DNA of 16,379 nucleotides from assembly GCA_004000155.1 (NCBI GenBank), contig RCSS01000581.1, forward strand, positions 2,873 through 19,251, in the 5' to 3' direction. Source of the DNA: Tubulinosema ratisbonensis (lineage: Eukaryota; Microsporidia; Tubulinosematidae). Under the pieces are notes generated by a model. That model was not told where the DNA came from. It ran no database searches and worked only from the letters and a program-made list of their open reading frames with translations. Position 1 is the stretch's first letter, and every line of letters begins with the position of its first letter. The position numbers and the translations under genes are program-made. Below, one piece after another: positions 7,721 to 15,435 of this stretch.

Positions 7721-8056
7721 TTAATATTTTTTTTTAAAAGGATTCAAATCAGCGCCAAAAAATCTTAGACTTTTTATTTTATCATTGTTCTCCATTCTTG
7801 ATTCACAAATCAAGTCATAACAAGCAGTGTCAAAGAAATATAACCCAGTTCTTGGACAAGTGTACTTGGCAGGCAGCCCAGTAATATCACAAAGTTTTTT
7901 TGGCGGCCTAGCAGATTTGTTAGTAAAAATTGACATGTATTTTAGTTCTTCAGTTTCCATGGTTTTTTGCAGTTGTTTCAATGTTTTAAATTTGTTATTT
8001 TTGTGAGATTTTTGTAAGTTTTTAAATTTAAGTTCTTTGCTTTTTCTTCCTCTCAT
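7721..8056 (-). CDS. IES6: YL1_C protein, Ies6/INO80C-like INO80 subunit
   Basis: A small basic protein of 111 aa. The C-terminal half carries the YL1_C domain: PKKLCDITGLPAKYTCPRTG at about residues 52-71, matching the family pattern KxYCDITGLPAxYxDPxTGL. YL1_C occurs in Swc2/YL1 (SWR1 complex) and in Ies6/INO80C (INO80 complex). The short length, the basic N-terminus (about the first 30 residues rich in Lys) and the segment KTLKQLQKTMETEE before the domain fit Ies6/INO80C, where NLKQ-type sequence precedes the domain; Swc2 is much longer. Ies6 works with Arp5 in nucleosome remodelling. The ATG at 8054-8056 is only 27 bp from the cfd1 ATG on the other strand, so the two genes share a minimal divergent promoter. 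Domain is sure; Ies6 rather than another YL1_C protein is likely. Confidence 0.75.
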   Translation of the reverse strand: MRGRKSKELKFKNLQKSHKNNKFKTLKQLQKTMETEELKYMSIFTNKSARPPKKLCDITGLPAKYTCPRTGLYFFDTACYDLICESRMENNDKIKSLRFFGADLNPFKKKY

Positions 8057-8083
8057 AAATAAATTAATAATTTTTTAAATTTT
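8057..8083. promoter_or_regulatory. 27-bp divergent promoter (IES6 / CFD1)
   Basis: Only 27 bases separate the two start codons. All are A or T, and TAAATTTT lies directly before the cfd1 ATG, consistent with the AAATTT-like signal described upstream of microsporidian genes. Both promoters, and probably both transcription starts, must overlap the opposite gene. The function is inferred from position. Confidence 0.45.
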
Positions 8084-8803
8084 ATGGCTGTAAAAATTTG
8101 TGTGATGAGTGGAAAGGGAGGAGTAGGAAAATCTTCTATCGCTTGTTTGATAGCAAAGATTTTGTCTGAGAAACATAAAGTGTTACTGATTGACACAGAT
8201 ATCTGTGGTCCTAGCACATCCCACATCTTTAATACCAAACAAAAATTGCTTAAAGCTGANAAAGGATTGGTCCCAGCTAAAATAACTGATAGCTTAGATC
8301 TTTTAAGCATGGCTTTGCTAATAAATGAAAATGATTCTGTGATTTGGAGAGCACCCAAAAAAATTTCTCTTCTTCAATTATTTTATGAATCNATTTGCCA
8401 TGATTACGTAGTTTATGACACTCCGCCAGGTATTTCAGAAGAACATGAATTTTTAGCAAATAAAATAGATTTTGTTTTTGTGGTAACCACTTCACAAAAC
8501 ATTGCTTTNAGTGATTCTATCAGATCAATAGAATTTGCACAAAAGAATGAATTAGAAATAGTAGGACTGATTGAGAATATGAGTGGTATAAAATGTAAAG
8601 GATGTAATAAAATTACCAATATTTTTTCTGTTTCTGGTGGCGAATTTTTGGCTAAGGAATGTAACATTCCTTTTCTTACTAAAATTAGCTATGATTATGA
8701 ATTATTAAAAATTACCAATAATGGATCTTTTATTGATGAATGTGATAATACTTTTAGTTATAAAGCAATTAGAGAAGTTTTGATTAACAATAAATTTATT
8801 TAA
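8084..8803 (+). CDS. CFD1: Cytosolic Fe-S scaffold NTPase Cfd1 (NUBP2)
   Basis: A 239-aa Mrp/NBP35-family P-loop NTPase. GKGGVGKSS at about 10-18 is the deviant Walker A; DTDICGPS (37-44) and DTPPG (112-116) are the switch regions; VIWRAPKK (86-93) is the conserved WRGPKK-like segment. C171-K-G-C174, after ENMSG, is the CXXC that bridges the shared [4Fe-4S] cluster, followed by FSVSGGEFLA and PFLTKI. The protein begins directly at the P-loop and lacks the four-Cys N-terminal cluster of Nbp35, which identifies it as Cfd1. Cfd1 pairs with Nbp35 as the scaffold of cytosolic Fe-S assembly; an Nbp35 gene lies at 15436. Three N bases fall in third codon positions; residue 103 (TCN) is Ser in any case. 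All key motifs look intact. Confidence 0.93.
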   Translation: MAVKICVMSGKGGVGKSSIACLIAKILSEKHKVLLIDTDICGPSTSHIFNTKQKLLKAXKGLVPAKITDSLDLLSMALLINENDSVIWRAPKKISLLQLFYEXICHDYVVYDTPPGISEEHEFLANKIDFVFVVTTSQNIAXSDSIRSIEFAQKNELEIVGLIENMSGIKCKGCNKITNIFSVSGGEFLAKECNIPFLTKISYDYELLKITNNGSFIDECDNTFSYKAIREVLINNKFI

Positions 8804-9044
8804 AATAAAAATTAAATAATAAAATTTAAAATTAGAATAATAAATAAGTAGAAAAAAAATCTATAGTTTAATTATATTTAATAAAATAGAAAATATAAAA
8901 TTATATTAAATTATATTTATATAAAAATAGGAAAAAATTTTAAATTTAAAATATATTTAAAAAATTTAAATAAAAATAGAAAATTAAATTTAAAATAAAT
9001 TTTAAAAAAAAAATTAAATTACTTTTATTTATTTAAATCCTAGG

Positions 9045-10538
9045 ATGACTGAATACGATTATATAATTTTAGGTACAGGCATTAGCTCTACTATGCTTAG
9101 TTGGGCACTATCAAGCAAAGGAAAAAAAGTGATCCAAATAGACAAAAATAGTACATATGGATCAGACCAACGAACACTNCGTTACTCTGAGCTCATAAAA
9201 TTTTTTGACTCTCAACCAGACGAAGAACTTTTAAAATTTGATAAATATTTTAGCATTGATCTTACACCAAAACTTGTTTTAGCCGACGGAGAGGTTAAAA
9301 ATTTACTTTATTCCTTGTTAATACATGAGATGGTTGATTTTGTGACAATACCTGGTAATTTTATATATAAAAATAACAAAGTGCATAACGTGCCTTGCAA
9401 CGAGAAAGAAGCTTTGAAAAGTGGCCTTGTTTCATTTTTTCAAAAACCAAAAGTCATTTCATTTTTTTGGGATCTAAAAAAATATTGTAATAAAAAAAGT
9501 AATTTTAAGATTAGTGCACGGACAATGAAAGAGTTTTTTGATTCTTATAGGTTAGACAATGATTCAAGAGAGTTTATTGGCCATGCCATTGCCATGAATT
9601 TAGATGATTCTTATTTGGAAAGAAAGCCTGAGGAAACGTTGGATAAATTAAAAGTGGCAATTAAGTCATTGCTTGCGTTCGAAAATAATTTAAGATCTCC
9701 TTACATTTACCCTCTCTACGGAATTTCAGAAATTTCTCAGTTTTTTTCTCGGAAAGCTGCTGTCAATAACACAATTTTTAGATTAAACTGTCCTGTTTTA
9801 GGGATCACCAAAGAAAACGAGAATTTTTTTGTAAAAATTCATGACAATTTTAACAACGAAGAAACAATTTTAGAAGGAAAGAATATTATCAGTGAACCAG
9901 AATATTTTTTAAAAACAGAAGAAGAGAAAATAGAAAAAGAAATAGAAAGTATGATAATCAAAGAAAAAAAGATTATAAAGGAATTAGACAAAGGATTAGA
10001 AAGTTTGACAGTAAAAGAAATTAGCAAAACTGAAGAAGAAATTTTAAAAGACGTAAAAAAAGAAGAAATATCACAAAATGTAATAAAAGAAATGAAAGNG
10101 AAGATTAATAAAATTAGCGAAGTAATTTATTGTATTTGTATTATTAAAGGAAAGATTGAAATGATCAAAGAAGCACCTTCTGCCCAAGTAATTTTTCTTG
10201 CCAGTGAATTAAAAAGAAAAAATGATATTTTTTTGTTAATTTTAAGTGAAAGAGAATGTGCCACACCTGAAGGATACAAATTAGCAATCATAAGCACAGT
10301 AAAAGAAACTAATACCCCAGAAAATGAATTATTTTTTGTGGTAAACAGATTAGGAAATGTAATTCATAAATTTATTCGAGTAAAAGAAATTTATGACTGT
10401 GTCAACCCAATAGAAAATGTTTACGTCACCAAAACAGTTGATCAGTCCACTCATTTTGAAGGATTGTATGAAAATGTAATTAGTTTAAGCAAAAAATTGG
10501 GGATAGAAGATGTTTTTCAAGAAATAAACAGTGAATAA
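9045..10538 (+). CDS. GDI1: Rab GDP-dissociation inhibitor with charged insertion
   Basis: RabGDI removes GDP-bound prenylated Rab proteins from membranes and recycles them. The N-terminus has the dinucleotide-fold motif YDYIILGTGISS (4-15) and IDKNSTYGS (32-40), corresponding to the GDI/REP sequence-conserved region 1. PLYGISEISQFF (223-234), IPGNFIYKNNKVHNVP (102-117) and DQSTHFEGLYENV (466-478) also match GDI. At 497 aa it exceeds the usual 440-450 aa: residues about 291-350 form a Glu/Lys/Ile-rich run, probably a coiled coil, inserted between EPEYF and the SEVIYCICII strand. N at 9179 is silent (CTN, Leu45); N at 10099 is in a second codon position. The insertion lies in frame and the flanks are conserved, so the gene looks functional. 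Its client Rab5 is encoded 1.7 kb away. It is GDI rather than the longer Rab escort protein. Confidence 0.9.
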   Translation: MTEYDYIILGTGISSTMLSWALSSKGKKVIQIDKNSTYGSDQRTXRYSELIKFFDSQPDEELLKFDKYFSIDLTPKLVLADGEVKNLLYSLLIHEMVDFVTIPGNFIYKNNKVHNVPCNEKEALKSGLVSFFQKPKVISFFWDLKKYCNKKSNFKISARTMKEFFDSYRLDNDSREFIGHAIAMNLDDSYLERKPEETLDKLKVAIKSLLAFENNLRSPYIYPLYGISEISQFFSRKAAVNNTIFRLNCPVLGITKENENFFVKIHDNFNNEETILEGKNIISEPEYFLKTEEEKIEKEIESMIIKEKKIIKELDKGLESLTVKEISKTEEEILKDVKKEEISQNVIKEMKXKINKISEVIYCICIIKGKIEMIKEAPSAQVIFLASELKRKNDIFLLILSERECATPEGYKLAIISTVKETNTPENELFFVVNRLGNVIHKFIRVKEIYDCVNPIENVYVTKTVDQSTHFEGLYENVISLSKKLGIEDVFQEINSE

Positions 10539-10703
10539 ATAAGTTTGCGAAAANATTTTTATTTTAAAATTCTATTTTTTTTGCTATTAATTTGTTTATG
10601 AAACAATTTTTTTTACTCTTTGAATACTCATTAAATTAAAAAATTGTGACATTTGAAAATAAAAATTTGTAAAAACAAAAAATATTTGTTTGTTTATTTT
10701 TTT

Positions 10704-11942
10704 ATGGTCTCAGAAATACTTGCTTTGTCTTCTTACTTTGTGATCAGTGTACCTTTCCTTTACTTAATTTATTTTATCACTAAATCTTACCAAATCAAAA
10801 GACTCATTCAACTTAGCAAAGAGTTTAATTTAAAACCCGATACTTCTATTCTTATAAGCTCATTTTTATTAGTTTTACCTACTTTGATTGGGTTATTTTT
10901 TGTATCGCAAAAAGAAGCTAATTTTATTTTTTTGCCTAAAATTATGAATTACACATTTTTTAACAATCTGTTTTTAGGATTGGTAATCATTTACTTAAAA
11001 AAAGTCAGAATCAGCTTAAGTGTATTTTACAGGTTTGTTGGTTTTCCTGCGTTGATTAACATGTTCTTTTTTATAGGAGTAGTTTTGACAAAAAATAATT
11101 TATTTAATTTGATTCTTTTGATTTCTTTTTTCACAATTTTTCTAAAAAACTTTTTAAGAAGACCACTGGAAAATTTTACAATCGTAACCACTGTTTCTAT
11201 CGAGATATACGATTATTCTAGCAGGTTTCAAAGATTTTTACATTCTTTTGATAAGGTTTTGACTGGTATTTTTGATAATTTATTTGGAGGAATACCTTTA
11301 TTACAAAATAGAGAGGAGAGAAATATCCATTTTCTGTCCTTTCCACTGGTAATTTTGGTTGCGATTGCTTCTTTACAAATATTTGATCCTGTAATTTTGA
11401 TTATTTCTCTTTTTTCTTCAATAATTTTAGGTAATTACATTTATAAAAGAACTAAAAACAGTAAATCTCCACTATTCACCAAAATTTATTCCTTCTTAAC
11501 ATCCTCTCTTTTTATTTTTTCTTTATCAAAAATACTACAATTAATTTCTAATCACTTTTCAAAAAATAGATTATTTACTTCACAACTGATCTTAAAATCT
11601 TTCTCAGAAAACGTATTAATTTTCGTAACAGCCATAAGTTTCTTAAAAAATGAAACATTTTCTTTGTTTCTAATGAGTTTATACACCAGTTCATTGCTCT
11701 CTTTTGGTGTGCCAATAGTATTTTTTGGGGTAAAAAATACGTTTGATAAAATTGATTATTTCGCAGATTTATACAAAAGTGTGAATGTTTGTAATTTCTG
11801 TCTTTTTCATAAGTTTATGTATTTTCTTACTTTATTTAATTATGAGTTAAATAGGTATAAATTTAAGAGAGATTTAGGTATTTTCTTGGTGGGTAATTGT
11901 TTTATTTTTATTTTGTGTATGTATGATTATAATAAGAAATAA
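10704..11942 (+). CDS. Polytopic membrane protein, possible degenerate Ca/cation exchanger
   Basis: The frame is open from TTG at 10653 but the first ATG is 10704, giving 412 aa. About ten hydrophobic segments fall in two clusters either side of a loop at about residues 165-210. The layout resembles the Ca2+/cation antiporter (CaCA) family: in the first half LIQLSKEFNLKPDTSILISS (34-53) looks like the alpha-1 lead-in, followed by FFNNLFLGL (85-93) and YRFVGFPALI (109-118). In the second half LSKILQLISNHFSKNRLFTS (274-293) precedes KSFSENVLIFVTAISF and a small-residue helix (alpha-2-like). The acidic ion-binding residues expected in the alpha repeats (SAPE/SxPD) are not evident. The two Gly before Pro at about 195-197 fit the inter-domain segment. 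Family assignment is inference from pattern only; membrane nature is sure. Confidence 0.6.
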   Translation: MVSEILALSSYFVISVPFLYLIYFITKSYQIKRLIQLSKEFNLKPDTSILISSFLLVLPTLIGLFFVSQKEANFIFLPKIMNYTFFNNLFLGLVIIYLKKVRISLSVFYRFVGFPALINMFFFIGVVLTKNNLFNLILLISFFTIFLKNFLRRPLENFTIVTTVSIEIYDYSSRFQRFLHSFDKVLTGIFDNLFGGIPLLQNREERNIHFLSFPLVILVAIASLQIFDPVILIISLFSSIILGNYIYKRTKNSKSPLFTKIYSFLTSSLFIFSLSKILQLISNHFSKNRLFTSQLILKSFSENVLIFVTAISFLKNETFSLFLMSLYTSSLLSFGVPIVFFGVKNTFDKIDYFADLYKSVNVCNFCLFHKFMYFLTLFNYELNRYKFKRDLGIFLVGNCFIFILCMYDYNKK

Positions 11943-12237
11943 TGTAATTTTATAATAAATAGATTAAAAATTAAATAATTTATTTTTATTTTAAATTATA
12001 TTAATAGATTTGTATNTTTAATTATATTTTTAATTCTCAATTATATTTAATTATTTTTATATTTAATTATTTTTTATGGATTATTTTAAAGAAAAAACAT
12101 TTTAAAAATAAATATTTAAAAATATTATAAATGTAAATAAAAAATAATAAAAAATAATTAAAAAATGATNAAATAAGAATAATATTTTAAATATGTGTGA
12201 AAAATATCTGTAAAAAATCTGATTCTATAAACTTTAA
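11943..12237. other. AT-rich convergent intergenic spacer
   Basis: This stretch lies between two convergent genes and consists of low-complexity A/T with short repeats of TTAATTAT type. Two N calls (12016, 12170) are present. No coding stretch, structured RNA or repeat of note was seen. Confidence 0.7.
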
Positions 12238-12813
12238 TTAGCAGCACCCAAATCCTCCTCTACTCTTTAAACTGATAACCTCAGGTTTATCATCTAAAAA
12301 AATTGTTGGTGCTAAGCTACACAAATTAAAAAAGACATTATCAATATTCTCTCCTGTCTTAGCACTGGTCTCAAAATAACTGATCCCATTCTGCTTTGCT
12401 AAACTATCTCCTTCTTCGAAAGACACTTCCCTTTGTTCTAAGTCTATTTTATTTCCTACAAGTATTTTTAAAAAATTTTTAGGTTTCTCTGTAGCCAATT
12501 CTTGTAACCAACTTTGTGCCTTTAAAAAGCTTCTCATACTGGTGACATCAAAAACAATCAGGGCTGCTTGAGCACCTCGGTAATACATTGGTATCAATGA
12601 ATTGTACCTTTCTTGGCCTGCAGTATCCCATATCTCAAATTTAACATAGTTTTCTTTGAATAAAACAGTTTTGGTCAGAAAGGCAGCACCTATGGTGCTC
12701 TCTTCATTTGGGTTAAACTCATTTTTTACGTACTGTAAGGTTATACTACTTTTACCCACTGAGTAATCACCAAGCACAACCAACCGAAAACTTTTTTCTT
12801 TTACCTCTGCCAT
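12238..12813 (-). CDS. Rab5/Vps21-type small GTPase
   Basis: A 191-aa Rab GTPase of the early endocytic and vacuolar pathway. All nucleotide motifs are present: GDYSVGKSS (15-23), the switch I Thr40 in EESTIGAAF, WDTAGQERY (62-70) with the catalytic Gln, NKID (121-124) and ETSAK (148-152). STIGAAFLTK and PMYYRGAQAA are characteristic of the Rab5/Ypt5/Vps21 group. It ends in Cys-Cys, the double geranylgeranylation site that anchors Rabs to membranes and is the handle for GDI. The frame extends upstream to a TTG at 12846, but ATG at 12811-12813 (MAEVKEK) is the natural start; the added residues would be Lys/Thr-rich and unlike a Rab. It lies 88 bp downstream of the Swd2-like gene on the same strand. 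No defect is visible. Confidence 0.95.
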   Translation of the reverse strand: MAEVKEKSFRLVVLGDYSVGKSSITLQYVKNEFNPNEESTIGAAFLTKTVLFKENYVKFEIWDTAGQERYNSLIPMYYRGAQAALIVFDVTSMRSFLKAQSWLQELATEKPKNFLKILVGNKIDLEQREVSFEEGDSLAKQNGISYFETSAKTGENIDNVFFNLCSLAPTIFLDDKPEVISLKSRGGFGCC

Positions 12814-12901
12814 TGTTTTGTTTGTTTTTTTCTTTTTTATGCACAAAGTGTTTCAGTTTGAAATTTTGATTTGATTTTTAAAAAAAAGAATTAATTAACG
12901 T

Positions 12902-13750
12902 TTATTCATCAGGCATCCAAAAATTTACATTGTTTTCCGCTGAAACAAATTGTAAATAACAAGGATTAAAAATTACATTCCCAAAATCACCTTTCTCTTC
13001 CCTTAAAGTATGAACCTTATTTTTGCTAACAGAGTCATTAAAAAATAAAAAAGAGCCAGAAGAACAAGTGTAATAATCTGAGTCAGGTGTAAAACTAACA
13101 AAAGAGTTCTTTTCAGTCTTAATAGGACTGATTAGATTACATTCTTTATCATAAATTTGATGAAATTTACTGCCAGAAATGGTAAACAAATTTTCAGTGA
13201 CACTAATTTTGTTGTAATCATTGTGAGGAATTTTAATAGATTTCAGTGGTACACTAAGTTTTTTAGTGTCATACATTTTTAATACAGAATTATAAACGAT
13301 AATAAGTTTATCGCCAAAAAAAGATCCTAAAGAATTTAACAAATTCAATTCGTAAATTGGGTTTTTATTTTTTATATCCCAAATCTTTACACTGGCAGAA
13401 CAAGAAGTAATAAACCAATCTAAAAAATTGTGTGTGTTTATAAAATTTATAGAATTAGAATGTGATTTATAAACACTTAAATATTTGTTATCGTACAAAC
13501 TTAAATGTTTTATTTCTTTGTCTTTTGAGATTAAAAGCGTATTTTCAGTGAAGTGAGTCAAATTTTGTGCTTCTACGCTTACTGTGTTTATTAGATTGGC
13601 TGATAATGTGTCATAAGCATTGATATATCCTTCACCAGAGACTACTAAATTAGTTCCTTCTGGTGAGTAAGAAATTTCTTTTATTTTTTTTAGGTCTTTG
13701 ATTATTTTTCTTTTTCGAAAACTTCGTATGTTTTCTTGTGTGAGGTTCAT
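12902..13750 (-). CDS. SWD2: Swd2/WDR82-like WD40 protein
   Basis: A 282-aa protein of divergent WD40 repeats, about six or seven blades. One clear repeat is around residues 94-126, ending SASVKIWDIKNKNP. The resemblance to Swd2/WDR82 covers several segments: an N-terminal SFRKRKI, KDKEIKHLSLYDNKYLSVYK.H (74-97 region), VSFTPDSDYYTCSS near 225-237 and a C-terminal VIFNPCYLQFVSAENNVNFW that matches the IAFNPKYxMFVTADxxVxF end of Swd2. Swd2 is a subunit of the Set1/COMPASS H3K4 methyltransferase and, in yeast, of the cleavage and polyadenylation factor. It is shorter than yeast Swd2 (about 330 aa), in keeping with microsporidian protein shrinkage. CCC directly precedes the ATG at 13748-13750. 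WD40 is sure; the Swd2 identity is likely. Cia1 is a less fitting alternative. Confidence 0.78.
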   Translation of the reverse strand: MNLTQENIRSFRKRKIIKDLKKIKEISYSPEGTNLVVSGEGYINAYDTLSANLINTVSVEAQNLTHFTENTLLISKDKEIKHLSLYDNKYLSVYKSHSNSINFINTHNFLDWFITSCSASVKIWDIKNKNPIYELNLLNSLGSFFGDKLIIVYNSVLKMYDTKKLSVPLKSIKIPHNDYNKISVTENLFTISGSKFHQIYDKECNLISPIKTEKNSFVSFTPDSDYYTCSSGSFLFFNDSVSKNKVHTLREEKGDFGNVIFNPCYLQFVSAENNVNFWMPDE

Positions 13751-13753
13751 GGG
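13751..13753 (-). promoter_or_regulatory. CCC start signal of the Swd2-like gene
   Basis: The minus strand reads CAAATCCC immediately before the ATG at 13750. This matches the CCC-like element described close to microsporidian start codons and supports the chosen start. The role is inferred from position. Confidence 0.5.
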
Positions 13754-14188
13754 ATTTGAAAAAAATATTATTATTTATTATCATTTTTAAAATAATTATT
13801 ATTTTTTATAATTTTTTAAAATTTTATATATTTTTTTACTATTTTTTATAATTTTTTAAAATTTTATATATTTTTTTGCTATTTTATATATTTTAAAAAT
13901 AATTATTATTTTTTCTGTTATAATTAAAAAATTTAATTATTTTTTCTGTTATTATTTTCAAATTTTATTTATTTAAAGAAGAGATTTAAATATAAAAAGG
14001 AGAAACAACAAATTTTACCAATACATAAAAAATAATAATTTAATTTTTAAAATAACACTCCAAAATTAAATATATTTTTTATTTAAATATTAATAATATT
14101 TTTTTAAGATTATGTCATAAAAATAANTNTNCTTGAAACATTTTTTTATTTGTGTTTAGTTATTTGTTAAAAATATTTGTTTATTTTT
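13754..14188. other. AT-rich divergent intergenic spacer
   Basis: This 435-bp spacer lies between two divergent genes, so it must contain both promoters. It holds a 40-bp tandem repeat (listed separately), two copies of AATTATTTTTTCTGTTAT-like sequence near 13905 and 13935, and three clustered N calls at 14127-14131. No coding frame is supported. Confidence 0.65.
13801..13880. repeat. Two tandem copies of a 40-bp AT repeat
   Basis: The 40 bases at 13801-13840 recur at 13841-13880 with a single difference (A versus G at the third position from the end). A shorter related segment, ATTTTATATATTTT, follows at 13881. The unit contains only A and T apart from one C and the variant G. It is probably a slippage or minisatellite repeat in the promoter spacer. 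Confidence 0.85.
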
Positions 14189-15265
14189 ATGATGGAATTA
14201 CCACCAGGCGATGGACCTAATTTAAGATCTAAAGCATCAGAAATACCTTCTTTGATAAGAATACTGGGTGGCCCACACAATTTACCAAATATGCATTTAC
14301 CACAACTTGACTTAATCTGTGCAGATGACGCAGAAACCTTTACTTTCGAAGAATTTAGAAAACTAATCTACGAAGCAAGGTCATTTAACAAAGATTTTTT
14401 ACTTGCGAGAGTCACAACATCAGACCCATCAGATCATTCTGTATTCTTTAATTATTATTACTCCGCCAATGAAATCAATAAAATTTTGTTTAAATATGAA
14501 AGTAATAGAAAATTACTTCATAGAATGAAAGTAAAGAATCCTTTAAATAACATGTACATTGTTGGACAGGTGTATTATTATAAAATTACCTGTGATTCTT
14601 TTGATAAATCAGTGGTAAATTACTTTTTTAGTGGTAAACCAATAGAAAGAAAGAAAACAAGAAGAGCATTTTCTACAATTATAAGAAATAAAGAAATAGA
14701 AGAAGAACACGAGGATATTGAAAGAAAGAGGTCTAAAGATACTAATGATCTTTCTAATAGTCATGATAAAAATGAAGTACCGCAGAGAGATCCATTAGAA
14801 ACAATCAATGATGTAAAAAAAGGCCTCATTTTTATACCCACAGATATAAAAGAAGACATTAAAATTGTTTACGAGGCAATTTATTTTGGCTCTGATGATG
14901 ATTTTTTGCTAAAACAAGAAATGAGAGATTATTTTAGAGCCAATTGCCCAGAAGGAGAGGAAGAAGAACAGCTATTTGAGCTTGATAGAACTAACAATGA
15001 TTTATTTGCACTGTTGGATGCCAATTCTGAAGAAGATTCCGAAGAATCAAGTGGTTGGAAAAGGGTTTTAACAGCACATATGAGTATTCTGATGAGTACA
15101 CTTTGTATTATAATTTTATTTGGTGCTAATCCTTTAGTTTTAGTGGTTGCTTTTGGAGTAGCTTTGTTAGTTTTTGCATCTCTTTTATTTTCTATGGCAT
15201 ATGTTATGTGTTGTAGAAGAGAAGCATTTGATACATTAGCAGTTAGGAGTGTAGATGAGGTATAA
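14189..15265 (+). CDS. Orphan acidic protein with C-terminal membrane hairpin
   Basis: I do not recognise the family. The frame opens at TTG 14177, but the first ATGs are 14189 and 14192 (MMELPPGDG), giving 358 or 357 aa. Residues about 40-135 look like a compact folded domain with a dense motif, KYESNRKLLHRMKVKNPLNN (102-121), followed by VGQVYYYKI. Residues 155-205 are a charged, probably disordered linker (KKTRRAF, then an EEEHED/KRSK run). About 255-290 is strongly acidic. Then 43 mostly hydrophobic residues (about 300-342), broken by GANP, form either two short helices or a re-entrant hairpin, ending CCRR, a possible acylation site next to the membrane. The bulk would face the cytosol with the hydrophobic tail in a membrane. 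Gene status is strong because composition and architecture are ordered; function is unknown. Confidence 0.8.
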   Translation: MMELPPGDGPNLRSKASEIPSLIRILGGPHNLPNMHLPQLDLICADDAETFTFEEFRKLIYEARSFNKDFLLARVTTSDPSDHSVFFNYYYSANEINKILFKYESNRKLLHRMKVKNPLNNMYIVGQVYYYKITCDSFDKSVVNYFFSGKPIERKKTRRAFSTIIRNKEIEEEHEDIERKRSKDTNDLSNSHDKNEVPQRDPLETINDVKKGLIFIPTDIKEDIKIVYEAIYFGSDDDFLLKQEMRDYFRANCPEGEEEEQLFELDRTNNDLFALLDANSEEDSEESSGWKRVLTAHMSILMSTLCIIILFGANPLVLVVAFGVALLVFASLLFSMAYVMCCRREAFDTLAVRSVDEV

Positions 15266-15313
15266 TTGTAAAATAGATAAATAAATCACAATTCTAATAA
15301 AAANGTATTTTTT

Positions 15314-15345
15314 GGCTCTTGGAGATTAGAGCGAGCTTTTTTTTT
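15314..15345 (+). other. Small GC hairpin followed by nine T
   Basis: GCTCT (15315-15319) pairs with AGAGC (15328-15332) around an 8-base loop, followed by GAGC and an uninterrupted T9 run (15337-15345). It lies in the 170-bp convergent gap between two genes. The island is GC-rich compared with its flanks. A run of T is the RNA polymerase III stop signal, so this could be the 3' end of a small Pol III RNA; it could also be a transcription roadblock or 3' processing structure. No A-box, B-box or matching 5' part was seen. Confidence 0.35.
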
Positions 15346-15435
15346 AATTTTAATATATATTTTTAATTTTTAATTTTTGATTTTAATTTTAATTTTAAAT
15401 TTTATTTTAATATTTTATTTTGATTTTTATTTTAA

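Noticed and set aside
7721..8056. Swc2/YL1 of the SWR1 complex
   Set aside because: Swc2 is much longer with an acidic N-terminal histone-binding region; this protein is 111 aa and basic, as expected for Ies6/INO80C.
8053..8667. Long minus-strand frames within cfd1
   Set aside because: They are antisense shadows of a well-conserved NTPase, and their translations have no family features.
9839..10027. Minus-strand frame opposite the GDI insertion
   Set aside because: It is a by-product of the Lys/Glu codon run on the plus strand, which reads as Ser/Phe/Ile on the other strand.
12902..13750. Cia1, the WD40 subunit of cytosolic Fe-S assembly, suggested by nearby CFD1 and NBP35
   Set aside because: Segment-by-segment resemblance, especially the C-terminal FNPxYxxFVxAxxxVxF, fits Swd2/WDR82 better; neighbourhood alone is weak evidence.
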